From Gyromitra esculenta (taxonomy: Eukaryota; Ascomycota; Pezizomycetes; Pezizales; Discinaceae), in contig JBCAML010000004.1 in NCBI GenBank assembly GCA_038503075.1, positions 2,005,149 through 2,069,148 on the forward strand: a DNA stretch of 64,000 nt, given 5' to 3'. The position numbers and the translations under genes were made by a program. This document shows positions 1 to 11,680 of the stretch, piece after piece (position 1 is the first letter of the stretch; the number at the start of each line of letters is the position of its first letter). The notes beneath the pieces were generated by a model, which ran no database searches, was not told the DNA's origin, and saw only the letters and a program-made list of their open reading frames with translations.

Positions 1-1297
1 AGGGCTCTTTACCGGTGAAAAGGATGGGGAAAATGAGGATCAGCCAGATGTTTGTCCCTTTTGCTGCTTGGATGGATGCAATTCCGAGGAGAGCAATCTG
101 TTTTTTTCGAAATAGTTAGATGCTAGCTTTTGATGGGTACAGTCCTCTGAGCATGAGCTTACCTCAGACGAAGTATCAAACCCCAATCCAACTACGCTCA
201 CCATCTAGTCAGCCACTCCCTAAATCCCTCTAACCAGATATATATATATATAAAGACTCGTGTAAACTTACAAAGCACACCCAGCGGATACATTTTCCAC
301 GGCCTATCAATCATCTTGAAAGCGCCTTTGAACACCTGCATTAAACACCCAGCTCCTTGAATCCCCCACTCATTGTCAACTTCCACAATCCCTCCCGCAG
401 CAATCAATCTTTGCATCTCCTTAACCAGCTTATACAAGATCCACAGATTCATGAGTGCCAGAATGAGCAGAAAAGCCGCCGAAACCGAAGTGCCAATGAT
501 GCCTCCCACCCGCTCAAACGAGCCAAACCGGTCACTGAAGGAAGCCGCGGTAGCCGCAACAGCGATGGAGGTCAATACTACTATTCTGTTGTAAAGTAAA
601 CCAGGCATCCATTAGGTTTCAGGGTTAGGGTTATGTATATTGAGAGGGGCATGATAATATGAAGGTATATGGAATGACTGACGTAGAGTGACCCAGAGAG
701 AAGAACATGCCGACGGTTACTGGGCGCTGTCCGTCTGCTATTAGACGCCGTGTCATAAGGTCAATTGCCTGTCAGTTTAGTGTTAGTTTTTTTTAGCATA
801 CTGCAGTATGGGGGGGAAGGGGAGAGGTCATGCTATGTCTTAACTGATATATGGTCTGCGTCTAAGGCATGTCTCAGGCCTAGAGTATATGCTAGAACTG
901 CTGTTCCTAGTAATGGCCTTTAAAGTCCCCGATGTTAATATTTTCCCTTAATGCAGACCGCCATGGCTAATGCTGTGGGCCGTGGGGATTTGGGAGAACG
1001 AACCTATGGAAGTGCTATAGCACACGACCTCAACTTGCTGTCAGCAAATCAACCCGACCTCCCGTTGCTATCTATCCTGTCATCCTAATTGGGGGGAAGG
1101 GGGATGAAACAAAAGGGTTGATATATATCGTATTTGAGGCTACAAACCAGAGCGACACCTGCCCCCGCCCAACAAACCACATTTGCGACAGCAACCGCGA
1201 CAATAATGCCAACGACGGACACCGGCAAGTTCCGGAGGTAAGGGACTTTATCTGCAGCTTTCGCTTTTGTTAAGCGAGATAGGTCTGGCGAAGCCAT
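1..1297 (-). CDS. nic1: Nickel/cobalt transporter, NiCoT (NicO) family, 3'-truncated by window edge
   Basis: This is a membrane transporter for Ni2+/Co2+ uptake, feeding nickel enzymes such as urease. The start is the ATG at 1297 (MASPDLSRL). Exons I can place are about 1297-1141, 917-845, 768-683, 585-272, 191-163 and 97 to the edge. Exon 917-845 holds the family signature HX4DH (HALDADH). Exon 768-683 gives RPVTVGMFFSLGHST, and 191-163 gives GLGFDTSSE, both NiCoT hallmarks. Several hydrophobic helices are visible, for example SVVGIIVAVAVANVVCWAG near the N terminus. The junction between exon 1 and 917 is unresolved; a short exon may lie in 918-1140. One intron contains a (TA)n tract near 238-252. 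The C-terminal helices lie outside the window. The family call is secure; the symbol is by analogy to S. pombe nic1. Confidence 0.88.
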
Positions 1298-2336
1298 CTA
1301 TTTAAACTTGTTAGTTCTTGCAACAGAACCGGGAAGGAAAAGGTGGGGGGAGGGTTTGAACGGTAAACACCTTCAGTGCCAGTAACACCACCACCAAATC
1401 AATGAGCAAATCCCCTTGAATCCTCAGTTGAAACAAAGAAACCCTAAAAGAAGATCTCAAGGGAGAAAGGAAACCTCGAGGAAAGAATGAAGAACGAAAC
1501 GAAACGAAAACCGGTTGGGAGGAACCTCTCGCGAGAATCAGTGTGACGTTAATTCCAGATTTCATGTGCTTATGCGGGGAGCTTATCATCTATCGGTATT
1601 CTCCGTATCTATAGTATTGCTTTATCTTACTCTGTACCTACTTTTCTTGCAATTGTCGTTCCAAAAAAGCCTAGTTGCGGGATATAGGAGATTCAGAGGA
1701 TGCTTTAAACGCTTAACTTGTCTAACTACATAGCCATCTTGAGTTGGGTGCGATAATAATAGGGTAAACATGCTAAAACACCTAAAGAAAAAAAAAAAAA
1801 TCATCACTACATAGGTTGCCCTCTTTTATACTATTCTCAGAAAAAAGTCAATGTCGTAAATCCCGCTCTATAAGAAAAAAACAGTTTGTGGGAAAAGCGA
1901 AAGTAATCCAAAACCGCCCGCCTCGTTAGTATTCATCGTTTTTGTTTGGGGAATTCGATTCAACATTTAACGAGCAAATAAGCAAGCCCCGTAAGGTGAA
2001 GAGGCACATCGTAACAAATACAGAGAAGAGATAGGAATACCACTATGCAAAACACCCAGTAAGAAAACCAGTAATCACCATGCGCCGAGAATTAAAAAAA
2101 TCAAAATAACCAAAAAGAAAAAGCCTGTTTGCTCATACTTTTTGCCACAGTTCCCCGTTCTCCACTCAATATATCTTCCCAACACTCCTCGTACATGATA
2201 TATTATGAGGTCAGAGAAACCGAGGTCGCAGATTCCTGCCAAAGGCGTTCTTCTATCCGTCGCAATCTTTCATTCCAAGGGAAGTCCAACCCGATGTAAC
2301 ATTGTAATAAAACCGTAATCAACTTTCTCTCCTCTC
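1298..2336. other. Intergenic, no gene seen
   Basis: About 1 kb between the 5' end of the nickel transporter gene and the 3' end of ITC1. It is AT-rich, with an A12 run near 1788-1800. The short reading frames have no recognisable protein features. It should hold the transporter promoter and the ITC1 3' UTR. Confidence 0.5.
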
Positions 2337-5300
2337 TCAAAAATTATATCGATCGCCCTGCCTGCTAACTGGCTTTCCTTGTCTATTCAGTGGTATCCCC
2401 TTATCCTGTGTTCCCTTCTTTTTCGATTTCCGCGGCAATGGTTGGTCGAAATGTGTGTGACCGTGTTCTTCGATCATTGTACTATTCCTCCAGTTCAAGC
2501 ATCGCCAAACACTAGGATCGCAGTACGTTTTTCCCCTAGTACTCATCCTCCCACCACCGCTTTCTTTCTCTTCTGCAGTGGCACCAGCCAGGTAAGTCTG
2601 GCGGTTCTCCATGCCCTCTTCAATATGCTTTTTGTATTCCTCCAGAGACTGTTTCAGTTTCTTTTCCCGCACACCTTTAATGTCCAACCAGGACATCAGT
2701 TGCCGAAACTCATCAACCGTTTCAATATAACCATAACGAGTTGGTGACGTGAGCGTTGTTGAATTTTCTTCGAGGGCTTGCCGCTCCAGGACAGTTATCC
2801 TCCCATCGCTTGCCCCATTCATCCTTGCATCGCCGTCTCCATCTAGAGCTCGTTTTGTTCCAGCCTCCTCGAGCAAAAAACCCTCTCTCTCACTGGGATC
2901 TGGTCCCTGTATCCAAATCATGGCGTTCGCGTATCCAGCCTCGGCAGTTGAAGATTGAGGTAACCCACCAAACGGCATTCCGTTTCTCTCGAACCACCAG
3001 TATTTATTCCAGAACCTGTCCCTGCCCATCATCTTAAACCTAGCGCAATCTGCTTGTCGAAGATCTTCGTCGAATGAGGAAATCTTCTCTTCCTCCTTGG
3101 CAATTTTGACTTTGACGGTTTCAATGGCCTTTAGCACTTTCTGGAACTGTTTCGAGGTTTTTGGTAACTTTGCTGCAGCATCCGCCTTAACCTTTTCCTC
3201 TTCACGCTTTCTCTTCCGTGCATTGGCACGTTCATTCCCACGACGGAGGGTTCTACCGCGATCAGTATCATCCCCATCATCATCCTCGCCATCTTCCATA
3301 TCCTCATCTTCGTCAGGTCCAGTCATTTTAGAGTCGCCATCGGCATCGGTAGAGGCTTGCCGAGATACCGGCGAGGGAGATCTCGGTGTGTTTTCAGGTA
3401 GAAGTATTTTCCTCTCGTCGTCAAGTGATTTTAGTTCCTCAAGCCTACGCACGTCGAATATTAGCCACCAAATGAAACCAAACGGATATTTCTTGTGAGA
3501 CTCACAAAGCCTTCCTTGTCCTCTGAACCTCAATCTTCTCCTTGCGATGCTTTGTCATCTCCTCGGCGCACTCTTCCATATAATCTCTCACGGATCTTGT
3601 CTCGTGTGTCAATCTAGAAAGCAAATGTAAGACCGTAACCCTTAGGTTAGGGTTTAAGGTTAAGTATTGTTGTACGACAGTATCTGGAGTTGGCTCCTGG
3701 TCCATAGGTGTTAGATGCGCCAAAACCTCCTCGCATTCTTTAGAGTATCGTGTATCCATCGAAAGCTGGTAAAGTAAACCGACGACAATCGCTTGCCACC
3801 CCCCGTTCTTGAAATCTCTAACTTTGAGGCGTTGGATCCAGGCCTCACTGCGATCGAACAATTCGTCCGCCCGGTGTCTCTTTTCTTGGTCTTCTTGGTC
3901 CTTATCCTTCTCTGACCCGAGTGTCGATTTCTTCCCTTCAACATTCACCACCACCATATCCGCCCCATTTACTATCGTTTTCACCTCTGGTTCACCTGCT
4001 TCGCTCGCTTCCTCATCATCACTCTCTTCTTCCTCATCGTCCTCGTCATCATCAAAATCCGGTAGTTGTGCCTGAACCACACCTTGTTCATTGACGATGG
4101 TCTTCAGTAGAGAACAGTGGATTTCGACAAATAATTCGCATTCCACCTCTTCATCACCAAATTCAAGTGCTTGAACATAGTCATCGAAAGTGAAAGAGTC
4201 GAGAATTAACGGCTCGCAGTAGATATTTAGGAAGACCCATGTGCTGAGGTAGTAACCAACCTTTTCCTCGTCAATACCATTGCTGACCGGTGCAGGAGAG
4301 GCAGATGCAACAAGCGAGGTGCGCGTCGAGGATCTAGATATTCTCCGGTTTCCTCTAGGGATATCGGCGGGCTCTGGTTTGCCAGGCATACCTGCAGCTG
4401 AAAGAAAGTGCAAGATAGGCCGACGTGCATTCTCCTGCATGGGGACATCCAAATCCTCAATTGGATATTTGATCGGCTTTGGAGGAGGTGGAGGTGGCGG
4501 AGGTGTTTCTTCTTTGATGACGGCCTTTAGACTGACTTTGGTTCCACCAACATCGGGAGTTCCAACTGGGCTACCGCTCCAAGAAGACCCACCAACGCTG
4601 ATAGACCCACTCCCACCTTCACCGTTACCCTGCCCCAATTTTGTCATCTTCATAGCCGCTTGTTGGCTTTTGCTTTTGTGAGACTTTGGTGCCGGTTTGA
4701 TGTCCACAGGGGTGGTGGGGGAGGGTCCAACGGCGACCAAAGCGCTCACAACCACAGCCTGGGATCCTGATTTCCTCTTTGCCTGTGCCGCCTTCCGCTC
4801 CGCTGTTGAGGATGCTTTGCGCAATTCTGGGGGAACGTTTTGGTCGATCTTGTACTTAGTCGCAAACTCCTCCTTCACTATCCATGGCGCACCATTCCAA
4901 GGCTCCCGCGACACAGTATTCTTGATAAAAGACCGCAACATAGCTTTTGTAAAGGATTTCTTATCCCGTACAAGGTGTTCATTATCTACCTGTGCTTCCT
5001 CATCGTTCCTATTGGTAAGCTTAACCGTATAGCGCGAAAACCCTTTTCTCTGGATATCACCACTCGCATATCGTAACTCTGGAAACATTGTTTTCTCGCG
5101 AACTAGTGCTTCTACTCGATCACCGTTTGACAGTATTGCCGTTACGTGTTCACCGGGGTAGAAATCGTTCTTAAAGGACTAGAAATGATCGTTAGACAAC
5201 AGAATAAGAAACGGTAAAAGTTATTATGATAGTTGCGATGGATGGCTTACGTCATGCATTTGATCGACTTTACGAGAGCGAAAATCTTAGTTAGCACTTA

Positions 5301-6016
5301 AAAAGCTTCATTCAACAATCGAATTGTTTTACATACCTAAAGAGTCGATCCTGGGTACTACGGAGAATTGTACTTTTCTCAACACCGGATCCTTTAAAGC
5401 TTCTGGAAACGTTTGATCGACATCTTGTGAACTAACAGTCTGTATTTAGGGTTAAACTTAGTTCATCCAGGGTACTATCCATGAGAAGTTCATACCTCAC
5501 TAATAAGCGCCTCAAAAAAGCTGAGATTCATGTGACCGGTAATTTCGCAGCTAAACTGCTTCTTTAAAATCGCAGAAACTGTCAGCAAGATATGCATATA
5601 TTAACTCCTAACCTGATCTGAAACCACCTAGGATTAAAAACACACCGTCTTATAAAAGTCTAGTCTAAAAAGAATAATAGAGCTTAATTAGTCCAACCAA
5701 TATGTTGACATACAATCATTGGTCTACCCACCTGTCAAGGTAATCTTGATAATCCACGAAAACTTCTCCAGTTTGTGAAATTTGCCAAACCTTGAGTTAG
5801 CAGTAATGTCAGCAATGATATATTTGATGTTTTTGATGGGAAGGCATTATGCATACTTCTTGAGACTCGTCATCAATATCTGGGTTAGGTACGTATTGAA
5901 CAGGCTTCCGTTTGTACAGGACCTATAGGTAATAATCCATTAACTCTAAGATTGAAAGATGGATGACCGGGATTGAGGTGATATCCGTGTGGGGGATAGT
6001 TTGGAATTCTTACCAT
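2337..6016 (-). CDS. ITC1: ISWI chromatin-remodelling complex subunit Itc1 (ACF1/WSTF type)
   Basis: Large accessory subunit of the Isw2/ACF-type nucleosome-spacing complex; nuclear. Nine exons join in frame: 6016-6014, 5922-5857, 5790-5732, 5664-5646, 5561-5496, 5439-5337, 5267-5251, 5178-3506 and 3444-2337, giving 1037 residues. Domains in order: N-terminal WAC/Acf1 DNA-binding region (LYKRKPVQYVPNPDIDDESQ, then FSCEITGHMNLSFFEALISE, then FYPGEHVTAILSNGDRVEALV); low-complexity and poly-Pro linker; DDT domain (NIYCEPLILDSFTFDDYVQA); acidic run; WHIM region (GGWQAIVVGLLYQLS); coiled and basic stretch; WSD domain (DRFWNKYWWFERNGMPFGGL). The ATG is alone before intron 1, and exons of 19 and 17 nt are present. 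Both microexons are required to keep the frame and the conserved domain. The identification is strong. Confidence 0.93.
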
Positions 6017-8319
6017 GGTGGTTGAAAGTCAAACCAGGGAAATGGATATCTGTACGTCACCGAGAAGAAGAAAAAGTGAAGGTCTGAGCGGAGGGGTGGA
6101 GTATTAGCAGATATCGATAAGAGCAAGGTCTAGATGCGGGCATAAAAGGGATTGCCGAAAGAGTAAAAAAGGGAGCTGATGTCTTGGATGAGGAGGGGGG
6201 GTAAATGATGGGTTGTGGTGGGTTTGAAAGAAAGGGTTGCGAAGCGGCTAGTAGCGCGCAGTAGGGGGGAAGGAGAGGAAGAGGAGGAGGGGAAGAGGAG
6301 GAGGAGGAGGAGGGAGGGGTTAGGGAAAATACTTCACGCAATAGGAAAGCACAGACCCAGGAAACCGGGACGAGGGTGGGAGGCGATGCGTACTTAGCAG
6401 GTATGCGGTGCGGCGCGGCCCCGTTGTCGTCTCGGCGATGGGAAATCACGGAGATGCAGGCAGGCCAGGAGGATGGCGACCAAGTGAACGAGGAGGAGGA
6501 GGTTTGGTCACGGAGACGTCGCTGTGATGGCCGCGCGAGGACGAGGACGGGGACGGGGAGCGAGGTGGTGGATGTGGTTGGAGTGGAGAGGAGGACGGGG
6601 GGAGGGAGGGGGCGAGAAAACGCGGAAGGGCGGACACGGGGAGGCCATCTTTTTCGAGGAGGGCCTGCTACTGGGGGTGCTTCCAAGTGTGTGGGAGGAT
6701 GCTGCACTGTGTTGAACAGGGCGTGTACCGAAGTTCTTCCCAAGACATCCGCCAAGACTGCCAAGAGCCTCCCCCTCGAGCTGGGGAACCAAAGGCCTTT
6801 TCCTCCCGCAGAGCGCCCGACCTGAACTGGAGCCTTCATCGTCACCCTTTCCTCCCTTTCCTCGCAACAAAAAATGGTGATTTGGGCTCGGTCATTGCGG
6901 TTGCTCCCAATGCAACTCTCATCTGCATGTCGTGTAAGCGGTTAGATATTTCCCAGCCTCATCGACCTCGCGTTGTCGTTGCTTCTTCTGCTTTCTGCTT
7001 TCTGCTTGTCTGGACAGACAATCCCTACTTGCCTGCATGCAGGCCCCGTCAAAACTGGGTACCCTACTCTACTGTTTGTCCAGTTGCCTTCTCCACCGAC
7101 GAGGCAGGTAACTCCTGCAAAACTAATACCCTCCCCAAACCACCCTCCTTCAGTACCATCGAATATCCTCTCGACCACTGCTGGCCCCGATCACAACAGA
7201 TCTTCGGCCCGAACCCTGTCGCAAGACCACTATTAAATCCTTAATTTTGGGATATATATCTCGTGAAATTGCTGTAGCGCGAAATACTATCGAAGATCTG
7301 CCAGAGTCGCAATACTTGAGACCCTGTCTTTGGGTCTGACGAAATGTTAAACCGCGGATGGAGACTTGAATCGGCCAATGTTTTTTTACCTTCGCCGAGC
7401 CTCAGCCCTGTAGCCGAGCGATCTAGACCCGATAGGGCTAAGTGTGGCTAACCCTTCTTGGTCGAGTCTTCGTCTTAAACCTCTGAGGATCCTCGGTGTT
7501 CGCGAGTGGAGAAATTATCAATATGGTAGGTACCCATAACTATTATTACCATACCAGGAATTGAATTTTTCCTTTCCGATGAGGCCTTGTACTACTAACG
7601 TTTGAGCAGAGTAATAGAAGATTAGGAGAGACTGGGTGAGTGATATTTCGTGAAGCGTTTCGGCTTACTATTGAGGTAAAAGTGGATGCAGCTTACTCGG
7701 AGCAAGCAACGTTATTCGTGGCGTATGACCAGATTCTCGGCTTTGGTGCCGATAGGACTGAAATATGCAGTGATTGTATAGGGAAATATCGAGTGAATAT
7801 CGATTGCTGTGGGCTTCAGAGGGTTGAATCTACAGTACATGTAGTTTTGTGAGCTCCCACACGGCTGTTCTGAAAGTATATTTTTAAACTTGCCGCTAAC
7901 CGATAAATAAGGATTTACTCCCTTGTACCATCTCGCGACTTGCAATACAAGAATCCGAAATGTTGATGATTTTTCAATTTCAAAGTGGAAAATCACGAAA
8001 CCACTTCTCCTTCATAGTTAAAATTACTATAGAGATATAACACAGCGGAATCAACGGAATCCCAAAGTTTTCAAACCGATAGATGCCCTCCAAGCTCCTG
8101 TTTTCCCGAAATAGAAACCGTGTTGGTGTTTTGCCATAGAGAAAGTGTTGTCGTGGCAACCAAGAGTCACTCGGCTTGTATTTGTTGTCACCTCTTAAAC
8201 CTCCAAGTCCCGCCCTGACCTCCTCTCTTCTTTTCCATCACCCTTGACCATCAATCATAACTACAGTTTATCGGGAAATTTGCGATAAATATTCCTTTTC
8301 ACCACACAAGGTTTTCAAA
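6017..8319. other. Intergenic with a purine-rich (GA) tract
   Basis: 2.3 kb between the divergent starts of ITC1 and the Aurora kinase. From about 6240 to 6680 the + strand is dominated by GGA/GAG triplets, so long frames open on both strands as low-complexity Arg/Glu or Pro/Ser runs. None resembles a known protein, so I do not call a gene. The segment 7950-8319 is the likely kinase promoter and 5' leader. Confidence 0.5.
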
Positions 8320-9837
8320 ATGACCCTCCGTCAGATTGAAGCTCGCCTGGCTCAGATTGCGATCAATGAGGAAAACATCAACCCAAACCCTGCTAAGTCG
8401 AAGGTACGTGTCCATTTAGCAACCGCAGAGAATGGTGGGACTAACAATATATTTTTTTCAGACCGCCGTAATACCTTCTGGGGCAGCAGCCGCGGCGCTG
8501 GCCTCGCTACAGGACAAGCAACAAGCACAGCAGCGACAGCAGCAAGAACCTGCTCGACACCCGCTTCTCAAAATCGCTGTCCACAACCAAAATAATGTTA
8601 ATAACCAATGGCGTCCTTCAGAGATGCCTCCTCCCCCTTCACCTCCCCGTAAGGCCATTGAGCCTTCTGCGGCGGAAAGCAGGCGCTCAAATACATCTAG
8701 CTCGCTGAGCATTCCCCAATCTCTCCCCCCTCGCGACTTCCATCTTGGCATGTTTGAGATTGGTCGGCCGCTTGGTAAAGGCAAATTCGGAAGAGTCTAT
8801 CTTGCCAAGGAGCGCAAGAATGGATTTGTCTGTGCACTGAAAGTTCTACATAAAACTGAACTGCAACAAGGAAAGGTTGAGAAGCAACTGCGAAGAGAGA
8901 TTGAAATTCAGTCGAATCTTCGACACCCTAATATCTTGAGGCTTTTTGGGCATTTCCATGACTCGAAGCGTGTCTTCTTGATACTTGAGTTTGCGGGTCA
9001 GGGTGAGCTATACAAGATGCTGAGGAAGGTGGGCAGGTTTACGGAGCCACGTGCTGCTGAGGTATGGTATTCCATCAACGAGCATTAGCAAGAATAAAAT
9101 TTCGAAAAGAACAAAACTAACACATCGGGCCTCTAGTACATTGCACAAATGGCTGCAGCGTTGATGTATCTTCACAAGAAGCACGTCATTCATCGTGACA
9201 TCAAGCCTGAAAACATTTTGGTAGGCATCCACGGTGAAATCAAAATCTCTGATTTTGGTTGGAGTGTACACGCCCCGAACTCAAGGTATTATTTCCCTCA
9301 TATTATCTGATGAGCCTGGAGCTGATTTCGAGAAATTTCGCAGGCGAACAACTATGTGCGGAACTCTTGACTATCTTCCTCCTGAAATGTTGAACGGCAG
9401 CAAATACCACAATGAGAAGGTGGATTTATGGTCTTTGGGTGTTTTGACTTATGAGTTCCTTGTGGGCGCAGCGCCATTTGAGGATAGTCCTGTGGAGACA
9501 CAGAGGAGGATTGTTAGGGCGGATATGAAAATTCCTGATTTTGTTAGCCCTGAGGCGGCAGATTTGATCAAGAAGGTATGCTACCTTCTGTCGGTTCCTG
9601 GTTCGACACAAAGAATTAAGCTAATCCTTTCCCCAGCTTCTTGTTATCCAGCCCGATCAAAGAATCCCCCTCGAAGAGGTTGCTGAGCATCCCTGGATTC
9701 TCAAGCACTGCACTGGAAAATCTAAAGTCGCCATGACTAAGCGTGCCGGCTCTGGGTCTACCTCTAGTTCCAGCTCCAGCACAAGCTCGGGCTCTAGTTC
9801 CAGTTTTAGCTCTAGTTCCAGCACTGAGCGAAAATAA
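8320..9837 (+). CDS. ark1: Aurora-type serine/threonine protein kinase (Ipl1/Ark1)
   Basis: Mitotic kinase of the chromosomal passenger complex, acting at kinetochores and spindle. Five exons: 8320-8403, 8462-9061, 9137-9285, 9344-9575 and 9637-9837, encoding 421 residues. The kinase domain starts at [20 protein letters not shown] (Gly loop), followed by the ATP lysine in CALKVLHK. Next come the catalytic loop HRDIKPEN, the DFG motif in [11 protein letters not shown], the Aurora activation loop [16 protein letters not shown] and the C-lobe [18 protein letters not shown]. The activation-loop Thr before MCGT is conserved. The N terminus is Gln- and Pro-rich and poorly conserved. The tail is an unusual run of about 30 residues, nearly all Ser with Thr and Gly. 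The start [10 protein letters not shown] is the first in-frame ATG and is followed by a clean intron. Confidence 0.95.
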
Positions 9838-10209
9838 CCATCAGGGCATAATTGGCTCGCTTAGAGTTATGCTTTATTCCTCGTAAATAGGTTTTCCGTG
9901 TCTTGACCAACTGCAAGAGAGAGAACATATCGAAGAAGTTGAGTGCTCGGAAGCGTCACCTTTTATTGATTGGTTTTTGGTGGCGTTTCTTATGATACCT
10001 GCTTTTGCGAGTTTTGTATTTCCTAGGGTCGTTTTCTGGCGTGTATTGGTGTTTGTGTCTGAGTTTTTTTCTATCATGTTTTCATGTTTTTACTTTACCA
10101 CAATTAAGGGCAGGTGCTTGATGGTTCTTTCTCTATACATATAAGTACAAGGTATCAAAAGTAATATACAACAGTCGTTCTGCGATGAGTCTAATGTACA
10201 TGCTCCAAA
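9838..10209. other. Convergent 3' intergenic region
   Basis: 370 bp between the 3' ends of the Aurora kinase (+) and ATP23 (-) genes. It holds presumptive UTRs only; I see no further gene. Confidence 0.5.
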
Positions 10210-11079
10210 CTATCGGTATATGTCCGTGAATGGTCTGGTATCGGCGAAGCAAGAATCGAAAACCATGTTGACTATTTTTGCGGCTTCAACGTCATCTTTG
10301 CATTTTGGATTATTTCGCACCGATAGTGCGGCCCTCCTTCGTACACACGCTTGATGCTGTCGTGTGAAGTCCCAGACCCCTCTTGTAAAAGCTTCTCTTG
10401 TCCACCTACACTCACCGCTCAAAGACGATGCCCTTATCTATTTTGCCAACCCTAATCAGCATTCTCCTCCTATCCATCGCATTCCAATCTCGTATAAGCA
10501 ACAGAGCACAAACCTCAGAACAAGCATGGTGTTTCAAATCCTCCCAATTCACATCGAACCTTAGCTGATCATACGCATGCACCAACTCGTGTGCTAGTGT
10601 ATCTTCGGTGTGGCCCTGATCACGTAGCCGGTTCTGACATAGTAGGATACCGTAGTGTGGGGAAAAACCTCCAGATTGCAGAGTATCGCATGGCATGCAT
10701 TTTATGTTCTCGGTGTTCATATCGCCGTTGACCTGCTTAATGCTGGTGAGCATGAAACGGACTATTGGACCTATTGTTTCAACCGTTAATTAGTACTTTT
10801 CTCTCCCCCGTAAAGCAGGTAAAGAGAAAATGTGAGCTATGTACTGTAGTTTAGTAAATAATTCCTCTGCTTCTCGCATTTTCGACATTCTGCCTCTGTT
10901 TTCTGGGCTTCTCTGTCACGCTCTAGTTGGGAGCGGTCTTCGTCGGTCATGCCCATACCGGTCATGTAGGAGAATGAGCGCCGCCAGAATTCGGGATTCC
11001 ATTTGCTAGGGGGTTTGGTGGAGCCTTCGTCAATTGAGCTCGTTGTTTGGGGAGCTGGAGGCTCTGTGGATATTGTCAT
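10210..11079 (-). CDS. ATP23: Mitochondrial inner membrane metalloprotease Atp23
   Basis: Peptidase family M76. It matures the F0 subunit Atp6 and aids F0 assembly in the intermembrane space. Three exons: 11079-10845, 10770-10514 and 10437-10210, 239 residues. The zinc-binding HExxH is in [17 protein letters not shown]. It is followed by KHHACSE, which joins the last exon to read [12 protein letters not shown], a conserved Atp23 block. The C-terminal part has the expected cysteines ([36 protein letters not shown]). The N-terminal exon has the CxxC-like [16 protein letters not shown]. Size matches the family (~230-270). It lies head to head with PRO1. Confidence 0.95.
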
Positions 11080-11680
11080 CTTGGGGATTGGAGATTTCGA
11101 GGAGGGATGAGAATAGGCAAGGACTAGCTACTGTGGGGGAGGAATTACCCGGACAGACGGGAAGCTCCGTCTTAAGCTATGAGCAAAATCATAGAGAATC
11201 ACTCGAGTGCTTCACAAATTATCACTCTTATGTAGCAGCTTCTAATCAGCAAGCTAGGAGTGAAGAAAGTACTAGTAATACAGTACCGGAAAGTGGGGCG
11301 TTTTTGGTACCGTGTTGTTAGAAAGTGTAGGAATAAGTCAGGATGACTACCGTATTATCTTTGAGAACTCTGTAGCACTAGCAATTTACTCTCGCATTCA
11401 TGGGAATGATGTACGAATATCGTACCGATTTCACCTCCCTTCCCAATGCTGTATATTAGTTCGGAATCTTTCCATATCTCTAGGTCGAATTAATGCTGTT
11501 GTTTCTACTATTACTGAATAGTTTTCATGCTGTTACCCGGCCTCTTGGACTCCCGCACCTTCTGTCACACCACAATTAACAGAACGGAAAAAAGGTTGTT
11601 TCCCCGTAGTTAGAAACCTGACTCACTGCACTATTCCCTGTTTACGACCAAAGCTCTAACAAAAAAAGACCTCATTCAGA
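11080..11680. promoter_or_regulatory. Divergent promoter region ATP23/PRO1
   Basis: The 600 bp between two divergent start codons must contain both promoters. I see no convincing TATA box or extra gene. Short frames here (for example 11034-11521) are not conserved-looking. Confidence 0.5.

Noticed and set aside
604..640. Telomere-like TTAGGG words (CAGGGTTAGGGTTATG)
   Set aside because: Only about two repeats, in an intron. Similar words at 3640-3665 lie inside ITC1 coding sequence. Not an interstitial telomere array.
6057..6870. Long - strand frames rich in Pro/Ser/Arg
   Set aside because: Products of the GA-rich tract read in different frames; no domain, and they overlap each other in two frames.
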